The notes under the pieces are model-generated. The model was given only the letters and a program-made list of their open reading frames with translations, searched no databases and was not told the DNA's origin. 64,000 nt of DNA, taken from positions 233,073-297,072 of the forward strand of contig NC_049992.1 in NCBI RefSeq assembly GCF_000003815.2. Reading direction: 5' to 3'. The position numbers and the translations under genes were made by a program. The stretch comes from Branchiostoma floridae (lineage: Eukaryota; Chordata; Leptocardii; Amphioxiformes; Branchiostomatidae). Below, piece by piece: positions 1 to 11,700 of this stretch. Position 1 is the first letter of the stretch, and every line of letters begins with the position of its first letter.

Positions 1-861
1 AGCCTAGTAATCCCTACGACTCCTAGAATATTCAAATTAGTTCAAAATGTTTCAACATCCCCATGGTTACTTGTCCCTAAAATTGACTCTATTGTAACAC
101 TCAGACAATGCATTTAATGATTGATTAATTATTAACATCATTAATTTAAAGATGCAGTAAGCAAATATTGCTAAATATATTGTGAATTGAGCTGACGCCT
201 TGGTTTTCTGTTCACAGAAAATAATCATGCTTTTTCCTAATGTACAAAAAAGTTAGTTTGATATACCAAGCTCCTTGGATATACATAACTCTACATTTGC
301 CAAAAACATCATTACGATCAGCAATGCATTTATGGAGAATTCACCATTGTAAAAAAATTATGAAGGTTAACAATAGTCAAAAGCAATTCAATCTCTACAA
401 CTGGATAAGGTTAGGAGATTGCTTCCGGAAGTTTCGAGTAACATCCATCACTCTTCTTCTGTGTCACTAGAATAAACTCTAAAACTGGCAAAACAATTGA
501 ATACTAGTATATTTAACTGGAAAACCCAGTTGAACATGTCAACTTCACTAACTCGTCAGGATTGTATGCAAAATGTCGCTCATATATGATTATGTTATCG
601 TTTAGATTACTCCGTCATCTCCAGCCGTGACTCTTGTGAATTATGGTAACAGTAAGTACTAAAGTCATCTTTGAAAGTCTTTCCCAAGTTTACTTCCAGT
701 CAAATTATAGCATTGAACTTGTAGGCTAGAAGTTTTACTTCCCTCTAGTACAAAGAACTTCTAACAGTAATAAAAATAAAATTTGAGTGTTTAATGCAAA
801 GATGTGTCGTAAATGAAATGAGATCAAGACTAGATCACTTTCGCTACATTTCTCTCTCTCT
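1..861. other. 3' flank of gene A, no gene seen
   Basis: No coding exon is recognisable. The stretch is a diverged copy of the sequence lying 3' of the other family genes (about 14790-15540, 27290-28080 and 39190-40020), so it is part of the duplicated unit. It includes a solitary half of the dispersed motif around ACATCCATCACTCTTCTTC (about 430-470) that is found elsewhere as a palindrome. Confidence 0.5.
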
Positions 862-2391
862 CTAAGCAGTGTGCCAGAACTTCCAACTCCCAGTGCTCCC
901 CCACCCAGTGGAATATCCGGCGTAGTTGATGGGCAGAGGGTTGGGGTCTGTCCACTCCATGAACGGCCGGGTTTCGCCACCCCTCCCAACAGCAATGGTT
1001 CCGTCTGAAGACCAGGTGATCCAAAACTTTCTGTACTCTGTCTCGGAGGTAATTCCTGAGAACAAAGACAAAAATAATTAATTGGAAACCCCATATCCAA
1101 TACCTTACAATAGTAAGAGTGTTTGCAGACATCTTGACAAAATATAACAACCAAGTCCATCACTCAGTACATACATGCTCAACTCTCGGACACATGCCAC
1201 CCTTAGTTTAATGACTTCTAGTCATGTGCCGGCGTGCAATTCTTGCCAAAGAGATTTAGACACAGGTCAGCTCAACCTTCGCATCCCGGCAATCTTCTTA
1301 CAAATCAGGGTGGGAACAAACTTGGACCCGGGCCAGTGGGAAGAAACTCAAAATACACACACACACCAACACAAACAAAACAGACCAGAAACAAGAGTTC
1401 GTAGACCTCATACCTCCATGAAATATTCTGATTATGTAAAGGACTTGCACATCCGCATAATGTATGCTTGGTTATGCACACCTTTAACTAACTTACACAG
1501 GTAACAATGTTGACAATGCTGTCATTTACACTAGGGGCCCCAAAATTGACCTTGACCTCTGTCTTCCCAACACCTACCCACATACCTAATGTAATTACAA
1601 TCCATCCAGAGGTTCTAAACTTATTTTGACCACAAATATCTGGAAACACAGACACACACACACGCACACACAGACACACACACAGACAGACAGACACCAA
1701 AAAATATTCTGATAATGCAAATGACTTTCAAATTTGCATAATGTATGCTTGCTTATGTACACCTTTCACTAACTTACACAGGTCACAGTGTTGACAGCCC
1801 AATCATTTACTACACGTACTAAGAAGAATTAGGACACGAAATTAATTATGCAAAGTAGGGACTTATTTGCATAATGAGTATCTGCTTAACTTCCGCCTGC
1901 CACAAACTACATACATAACATGTATTTTAGTCCTGTATTGGAAAACACAGTAAATATTGATTTTCCTCATTAATTATGCAAATTAAGTCCAAATTTGCAT
2001 AATTTGGACTTCATTATGCACATCTCTGCCACAGGTACCTGCAGACCAAATATCATGAAAATCCATCATTCCTATGTTCCATTATGCTCCTTGGAAGATT
2101 TTGACAAAAGCGCTCCTGCAGTTCCAGAGCAAGCTACTAGGGGGCCCAAACATACACCACTTCTTCCTTACATCAAAAGCTATCTACCGTGAAAAAAATC
2201 AAGACCATAGCATGTCCAGGTAAAAAGATACAAAAAATCAAAGTTCTGCTGCAGTACCAAGGTCACAAACCAGGGGGTCCAAAATTGACATTGACCTTCG
2301 TCTTCCCAACCCCTACCCACATACCAAATATCATCGTAGTCCATCAAGAGGTTCTCAAGTTATGATGACCACAAATATCCGGAAACACAAA

Positions 2392-2422
<31 letters not shown>

Positions 2423-2715
2423 TCAAAACTATACCTCCATTTTTTCATGGAGGTAACAACAACTCTCTCAACACTGACCATGTGTCGAGGCCGTATCATG
2501 GTGGGTGCCTTGCTTTCTGCGGCGTATGACAGACTGTGTGTTATACCAGCCACCGATGACGATTTCATACATGAGTGCCGGGTCATTCTTCTGGGATGAC
2601 AGAGCCACATGGACGTCACTGTTAGCCTGAACTTCAAACGTGAGGCGGCTTCCGGCCAGTCGGGGCAGATCCCAGCGGTACCGGTATTGGGTGTCCGTGT
2701 TGTGAGTCTCACAAA
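862..2715 (-). CDS. FAMeT (farnesoic acid O-methyltransferase-like) domain, two exons of gene A
   Basis: The exons are 2479-2715 (phase 1 to 1) and 862-1055 (terminal). The first half has the family core FEVQANSDVHVALSS, then YEIVIGGW-NT-SVIRR. The second half has EYRKFWITW, PFMEWTDPNPLP and YAGYSTGWG, and ends in HTA-stop. These strings match PF12248. Despite its name the domain occurs in many secreted or membrane proteins as a probable binding module, so no enzymatic role is claimed. The same two exons occur in C (30213-30449, 29133-29329) and D (42163-42405, 41070-41266). In D the Trp of IGGW is replaced by Arg. Confidence 0.85.
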
Positions 2716-5700
2716 CTGTTAGAACATAAAGGTTTCTTTAATTTGTCATTCCGTCAAAATAAAACAACTCCAGAAGATGATTATCAAAAGATACTGCATA
2801 ATGTATATCATACAGTTAAACCTGTATTAGCGGCCACCTTTGCAAAGCGACCACCCGGCCATAGTGGCCACTTTTTGTCGGTCCCTTGGATTCGTAATGA
2901 TTAAGAAATAGGCTTAGCGGCCACCTGTCCAACGCGGCCACGGCCACACAATTTCCGGTCCCGTTGATACAGAAACACTGCCTATTGCAACCATACTTCA
3001 GCCTTATGTCACCCTGCACCGAGTTTGAAATTGTAGTTTGCGAGGATTTGGAGTTCCTGACAGGGTCATTTTGGCGGTAGCAGAAGGTATGCATGCCTTG
3101 AGCATTAAAGTGCAAGTCTTTGTCGGTGAATTTACCGATCGAGACAATGTTACTTGGTGAGACAGATTAGTGGGAACTGAAATCATGAGTAGCTTCCTTA
3201 TGGTCAATTTATCAACATTTTCTCTGTAGTGGTCACCTGTCTATAGTGGCCATATTTCTCCAGTCCCTTGAGTGGCCGCTATAGACAGGTTTGACTGTAA
3301 TTATAAAGATACTACATAATGTATATCATACTTTAATCCTGTAGCAAGATAGATGTCATGAACATTAACATCACCAATAAGTTTTATTGGATCATCGAGC
3401 AAAGGTTAGGCTTCGACGTGATTTGTGCTTTGTCGGTCTTTCTATTTTGTAAGGACTTGTCAGGATTTCTTGGTATGACTAACAACGCCGATAGTTTTTT
3501 TGTTGTTGTTGTTGCCACAGGAGTGTTTCAACCATAGGGTTTAGTGATTGAATGGCAGTCCTACTCGGTATGATGTATGACAACAATGACAAACTTAAGC
3601 TTTAGCCGTCATCACAATAATACTAGTCTTGGAGACGGCCGCGGAGTATATAACCTTTATGCGGACTGGCTGGCCAATTATTCCTCTTTACCGAATCCCC
3701 GTAGGAAGGTCTGGTAAAGGCTAACGACAAGTATCTTATTATTTCCAAAGATGCCCATTGCAATGTTGATCTGTGTTCTTTTTTTCGGTTGGAACCAAAC
3801 CAACCACTAGTTGTAGACTCACCGATCTTCTTGTCATAAAACACGTCCTTCGGATTGTCCTGGTTTGTGTCTTTACACGTCATAGTCTTCGGGTAGCATT
3901 TCTTGTTGTCGAAGAGCATGAAGGCGACACAGTCAGCGTGACTCCTGCAGCGTTCGGCGCAGTCCTCTAGAGTGATCCCGTCCCCAACAATGGACCAGAT
4001 GTCGTTCCCACGGCAGTCTCCTCGGCGTACAGAGAAACCATGAACGAGCGGTAGACGTTCTTCAAAGAGAAACAAAAACGGCACTAAAAAAGTAATTTTC
4101 ACCTTAACATTAATGATAAGGTGCTTTGAATATGCAAGTGTAACGAAGGACGAAACGTTGTCATTTCATCTGAAAACTGCAATGTAAAGGAAAATCCATG
4201 TAAATTTCTAGCTTAAGTAGAGATAGATTTAGATGAACTTTATTGCGCAACGATCGTACATGGTACAATGTATGGCAAAAAAAAAGAAGAAACAAACTTA
4301 TCATCCTAATTACTAAAACAAGTATCAAACTTAGTACATATGCAGATTATGAATATAGAATGAAATAATTGGCATCCTAATTTCTAGAACAATAAGAGCT
4401 AGCCTAAATCATTGATATTGTATTACAATCGAGTGGGGCTAGAGTTTCGGCAGTTTTTCTTATGGCAAAGCAGTCTTTTATATATTTACCTATTTTAGCA
4501 GTGTGGGAGTTATTACATCTGAATATATAATCAAATCTGTCAGTATCAATGAGTCTCCTAAAATCTGTTGTATTTGATTCGAGGAATGTGAATAACTCAT
4601 TACGTGAAACATTGTACCTACTGCACATCATGACAAAGTGAATTTATCTTCAATTTGCTTTGGACAGAATGGGCAAAACCTTTGGTCAGGCGCTACATTA
4701 TGATATTTAGATTAGACGTTATTTCCCTTTTGATTTATCTATAAATCTCATTTTCCTTCTATGTTAAATAAACAATTATGTATACCACTGCTTTACTTTG
4801 TTTGCAATTAGCCCTCTGCAATTGTACCCGCCCTTCGGTGTAACACACCAGCTTCTGTATCTGTATCTATATAGCCGGTATAACCGCCCTTCGGCGTAAC
4901 ACACCAGCTTCTGTATCTGTATCTATATAGCCGGTATAACCGCCCTTCGGCGTAACACACCAGCTTCTGTATCTGTATCTATATAGCCGGTATAACCGCC
5001 CTTCGGCGTAACACACCAGCTTCTGTATCTGTATCTATATAGCCGGTATAACCGCCCTTCGGCGTAACACACCAGCTTCTGTATCTGTATCTATATAGCC
5101 GGTATAACCGCCCTTCGGCGTAACACACCAGCTTCTGTATCTGTATCTATATAGCCGGTATAACCGCCCTTCGGCGTAACACACCAGCTTCTGCATCTGT
5201 ATCTATATAGCCGGTATAACCGCCCTTTGGCGTAACACACCAGTTTTTATTATGTAAATTTGTCCAACATTGTCCAAGAAAAGGACAGAGGCTGTAGATT
5301 CATTTGAAATGTAACGTAACCTCTATGCAATTTCCTTTCAGTCATCTAACTCGATGTATTTCGCCTATGTGGAGATTCCGAGCGAGCTCGTCGAGTGAGT
5401 GTGTGGGCGTGGATGTAAAATAAAGATCATTACAAACGAACCTCCATTCTCTGCTCCCGATCCCTTGGGGTGGTCAGTTCTTCGTTTCGGTAGTTGGCCG
5501 ACATCTTCTTCCATCTGAATGCGAAGCTTCCTCTCCTCCCGGAGGTTCTTCCCAAATGACGATACCTGTTCCTGTATGTTTTTCAGCAGGTCGGAGTGTT
5601 TTTCAAGGGTCGCTCGATGGTTCCCCGAGCCAGTGCTTTGGGTACGGCCGTTCTTGAATTGTTTCTCAAGGCTTGCTACTTGGTCTTGCAGACGGCTGGT

Positions 5701-8700
5701 CTGTGCTTGGTGGTTCTTGCGCTGTTTCTCCAGGGTAGACATCTGGCCTTTGAGACGACTGACCAGTGCAGATTGACTGCTGAGGCGTTCCTCAAGGGTT
5801 GATACTTGGTTCCCCAGACGACTGTTACGTTCACGGCCGCTCTTCCGCTGGTTCTCCATGGATGTTATGTGGTCTTCCAGAAGGATGTTTAGAGCTGAGT
5901 GGTTGTCAAGTCGGTCTTCAAGGGCCGACACTTTGTCTTCAAGACGACTGATGTTGAGCAGATGGTCAGCAGCCGATGCGTGGTTGCCTGGATGGCCGGC
6001 TTGTGCAGAATTGTTGTCGGAGTGTTCCTCAAGGATGGATATTTGGCCGTCCAGTCGACTTGTCGAGGATCGGTAGTCCGGCTGTATCGAGAAACAAAAA
6101 TGCATCGTTTTTTTCTTTATTGACTTGAAGATGTTTTAGGTTTAGGTTTAGTAAGAATGATTCTACAATCAATGTATATCAGTATTTCAAATACAAAAAT
6201 TTGCTCTGTATTATTAATTTCTTTCTTTGATGCCCTTTAAAAAACACAGTTTTTAAATGTATAGAGAAGTAGCAGACTTTTTAAGACGCTGTTTGACACT
6301 ATTGGAATTGGAAAGTGGTGGCGGTAAAATTGAGACGCAGAGAAATAACAACAAACCTGCTGCATCTCTGGGTGTGGAGAGTTCAGATGCACCAGAACAA
6401 TGATCAACGTTGCCATGACAATAGTCGTCCTGAAAACGCTAAACAGACGAGACCATGACACTTTCCCTGCGACCCAGCGGTAGCCACGGGTAAGACGGCC
6501 TCGGAAACCGTTCTCTTTCGAATTCGCTTCGTTGTCTGAAACAATGGTGTGATGGTTCTATGTTATGTTACTATAGATCAAATTATGATACAATATGCTA
6601 AGAGAAAGGTTAAAGATTTTGCTAGCAAATGCATAGTGTTATCCTTCACATGGTTTATCATGACAAACTACTGCTCTGTTAATTCTTCCTTAAACACATT
6701 TATCTTTATGGTGACCTGCACCCTGTTCTGTCCTGCCACTTGCTGCTTTATGTACATTGTAACCTATGTTATCATAAATCATATGATAATACAATACCAT
6801 AAGAGAAAGGTTAAACTTTTGCAAGCATGTGCATAGTGTTAGCATTCACATGGTTTAGCCTATTAAAGAAACTACTGCTCTGTTAATGCTTCCGCACATT
6901 ATTAGGCGATCAGTAACCCGTTCTGTCCTGCTACTTGCTACATGATGTAATCTAATGCTCAGGGTGTCTGTTCAACTTTACCAGTAACCATGGCGACAGC
7001 CGTCTGGGTTTTTCTTGTGTTGTTGTTTTTTTTTACTTGGAGAAGGGGAAAAGAAGCCAAAACAATATTTCCTTCCATGAAGGCAAACATAAATGAGTAA
7101 ATGTCACAATATTAAGATGATATAATATAATATCAATGAGTAAACATTAAAGATACGAACCTGCAGACCCAGAAATTCCCACTTTCTCTTTAGCCCAACG
7201 GTAGGCACCAGTAAGACGAGCACAGAAACCCTTCTCTTTCACTGCGTTGTCTGAAACAATGGTGTGACTATTACATCGATATATCATCATGTATTCATAT
7301 GATAAGATCCAAGCAAGTTCACATTTATCCGCGGGGTAACCTATATCCGTTACTTTATCAACAGGGTATACGAGTCATCAGATGATGGTTTCCCCTTGCT
7401 GTATTTTCACAATATTGCAGTTTGAAACGACCGTCCGTCCACGTGATGTCCCTAATTCTAAATATCCTGTTTTAAAACGGATACAGGTTACCCCGCTGAT
7501 ATAGGTGAACTATTTTTACTAGGCATACTGTTGTAAGCTTCTCTGGCTGCCAAGAGAGAGTAGTCGGCCCACCCAATAACAAAATAACTATGCATCAGTT
7601 ACACAATATGATTATATGAAAAATTACAACTTTACAATACAAAGACAAGAGTTCGTAGACCTCAGGCCTGCATGAAATGTATTGGGTTTCTGAAGACCTA
7701 TTGGGTATTTTTGCCTTTTTGTCTGTGGTACGTGGTTGGAAAAATGAGCTTTTTACCGTGTTGGTTGTGCACCATGCAAAAGTCTGACTCTGAAATTCCA
7801 TTTTCTGAATTTGTAAGTTTGGACATGGATGAACATTACTTATTTTGGATTTCTTAAGTATGTAACCAACCACAGTACTTTGAAGTTGTTGAGACGCTAC
7901 CTTTTTTTGTCTCAGATGGCCCATGCACATGTAGTTACTCTGTCACATGATATACTAATATCTTCCTATTTCAATGTACTGACCTAATGCAGCTGCTAAG
8001 TCTCCTTGGTTTGTGTTCTTCCAATGATATTCATTAAAGATTTATTTCTGGGGTGTTATTCACTTGACATCGGAATGTTACTTGCATAATTTGACCAATG
8101 ATACTTTTATCTGTAGTTCCATAGACATTAGACAATATGAATAGTGGTAGCCCCCATGCAGCAGCAACAGTTAGTCCCCAGGGTGGTATGATATTTTCAT
8201 TCAATCCATCCAACCCAAACCTAAATCTCCTGTAGTATCTAAGCCAAATTTAACAGCATAATTTACTATGAAAAATGTCCTTGTCAATCCCATTTATAGA
8301 TGGCAAGCTGCTGGCAATGTAGCCTGATTAAATCTCGCTTATAGCAGCCCGCCAAACATCCGCCGGCCCGCGGGGAGGGGCCAGTTACAGCCCTGGACAG
8401 CGGAGTTTGTGTTACACAGACTACTGGCAATGGAAGCTTTGAAAAGTTCAGAAGCTGTTGTAGTCAGAGCAAACACCCAGCAAACATCCCCGCAAACCAA
8501 TGAGCAGTTGCTTAGAAGGGGAATTTCATCATATATTTGCCGCGACAAAATGCAACCAACGATACTGAATTTAAAACAGAACAAAGCTAAGCCTCCACCA
8601 CTTAACCCTGCCTGTACCATAGATTAAGCAGGCCCAAAAACCAAGCGAATATGACTAGCCCAAAACAACAAATTACCTGTATACAGTATGGAAATGGCAT

Positions 8701-11700
8701 TACCAAAGAAACAAAAAGAAACACAGGACAAATCATACACATACCTTTCTCTTATGCCCACACTCTATACAGTTCTCCTCCACATTAGAAAATTGCATCT
8801 TCTTCTGTTTAAGTTCAAGTTCAACCATGATTGCCAACAGGGTAAAGGAACTTGTACCGAAACTTAAAACTCAGTACTATACAGCTCTAGAAACACCACA
8901 AAGAGTAATAAGCAAACTCCAATTATACCTGACCAACAGATATATAATCTTGTACACTCCCGTCATCTGGCAAACTGTCAGTGCCACTAAGTAACCTGAT
9001 ACATGGAAGGTGGCCCAGGCCAGATGATGGTTCTACACCCAACCATGATCTGTTTTTAAAACCAAGCAGATATTGGGAGGATGCCCCAACCACACAAAAA
9101 CAGGATCAACCTATACAGTATCAAGTTCAAGCACTAGGAGGCCCAAAATCAAACCTGACCACCAGGACACCACAAACAACTCACGTACCAAATAGCAACA
9201 CAATGGTACCTTGCGTTCCGGAGATACAGCGCACGCCCCGTGCCCGCACAAAAGGTAACCTAAAATGTCAAGTTCAAGCACCAAGGGCGCCAAAATCAAA
9301 ATTGAGCATTATTCAGCCACCGCCGACACATGTGCCAAATATCATCGCGCCAGCACCAGCCGTTCAGAAGATATAACTCCGGAAACACCCCTCTCGGACA
9401 CAAAATTCGACCTGCCGGGTCAAGTTCAAACGCGACAAGGCCCAAAGTCAATCCTAGGCAACAGGCAACAACCCCCCACCCATGCACCAAAAATCGTCGC
9501 AATCGCGCGTATCGTTCCGGACACACAGCGCCAAAAGTGCCCCCAAAACACCAAAAATGCCACCTGCAATGTCAAGTTCAAATGCCAGGAGGCCCAAAAT
9601 CAAACCTGAGTGTTAGGCTACCACCCCCAACCCACGTACCAAAAATCGTCGTGCTCGCACCATCCGTACACGAGATACAGCGCCCTACATCCCCGGCTAC
9701 CGAAAAGTTCCCACCAGCATCAAAACCATACCTGCATACATGCAGGTAAAAAGTACCCACTTGCAGAGTCAGCCTTTCTCACTTTCTCTGCCATCCAACC
9801 GTAAGCGCGAGTAAGACGGCCGCGCAGACCATTCTCTAGCAGAATACAATGGTAGTACATAAGGTTCAGATTCAGCTTTGTTACAGATTGGTATGGCAAG
9901 CAACATTTATATGAAACAAAGTAAATCAAAACTCATATAGTTGCATACCTGGTCACTGACAAAAAATAGTGGATACTATCTGAAACATCTGTCCAAAAGC
10001 ATATCCAGTTGCTTGAGTAACTGCTCTTTCGAGTTACATAACATCTCTTAAAAGTGATACATGATTCAGAACCCATTAACATTGATGCATGGTTACATAA
10101 GGTTTTAAGATTCCAATAACGATTATATGAAATATAGCCATTGTGACAAAAGTAACAATCATTACTAACTGAATTTTAATAAAAAAAATCACTACCACTA
10201 CAGTACTGGGGATACAAAGGTATCATCAGCTTCTATTACATAGAACAGTCTTAGAGATCAAGGTGCAAACGATAGTTCATGTCAATGATAAATGATGTAA
10301 TATAGTAAATGATACAATAATTATGATACAGAATAATACAATAAGTACACTTTAATAATACAACACTGTGTTCAAATACCGTTCAACTGGATAAAACTGG
10401 ATTTATTTCTGGACAGTTTCGAGTGAAATCCATCACTCTTCTTAAGTGTCAGTTTATTCTAGTGACGCTGAAGAAGAGTGATGGATGTCACTTGAAACGA
10501 CCGGAAGTAGATCTCCGTTTTTTTATCCAGTTGTAGAGATTGAATTGTACTTTACTCAATATTGTATACCTGAATGTCTACCTTTCATAACGAATTCAAC
10601 ATGTATATGTTATATAACAATATCATCATCATAATATATAATGTAATCATAAATAATTACACAACATGATGATACATAACAATGCGAACAAAAGTACTAA
10701 CTTGCCGACCCACTCAGCTTTCCCACTTTGTCTGCCACCCAGCGGTAGGCACGAGTTAGACGGCCCCGAAAGCCGTTCTCCGCGTCGTCTGAACCATGGA
10801 GTAATATTACCCGTTTTAATTGGGATGGAAAAAATAAAAGAAAGAAAACTTGTCAAGAAAGACAACAGTTTTTTTTACTGCTTTCATTTTTTTAACATTT
10901 CGAAGAACATACAAGATAAAAGGAGAGAAAAAGGGATGTGTCAAGCTACCCACGACCGGTTTGAGTTAATTTTGTGGTAGATGGGCCTTTTCTCCATAAC
11001 CTAGCATTATTTTATGTTCAATTGTAGTATCACTTTTTTTTTACTACCGAAGCATAAACTTAAAGGTAGACCACTTCTTCTGCACAAGTTTTGAAAAAGG
11101 GAGGGACCAAAAAAACATCAACGGTTTTTTTCAATCAAAATTCCTAGGCAAATAAAGCTTTTAATGGGAATTACAAAAATGTTAATTTTTTGCAAAATTC
11201 TGCTTTCACCAAGAAGGTTAGGTTTTCGCTATCGTTTGTGGTTATGCATGTGTGTGTATGTCTGTAAAGAATCTGTATGTATGTAAATAAGTATGTATTT
11301 AGGTATGTGTGTATGCATGTCTATAGGTATCTGAACAGATTGTATTGATTAGTATGTGCGCAGGTCTTGAAATGATTAGATTTTGGCGCTCGCATGGCTT
11401 GTGAGGGGTCAGACGTTCCTTACAAATGATGAAGTGAATTTCAAAGTACCAACACTTTATCGATGCATTGGTCTTTATGTACATGTTTCGGGGGTCGTTT
11501 GGGTGGCATAACAGCATGGTATTTAGTACTCTCCAAGCAGAGGTTAGGCTCCGGCTGTTTTTTAACGTTTTTTTTTAGTCATTTTTACCGGGCTTTCTAT
11601 TTTGTCATTTTTCTTGAAGTACGCCAGCCAAACACAGCACGACATTAAAAAAAGAAAGCCCGATAAAAACGACTAAAAAAAAGTTAAAAAACGGCCGGAG

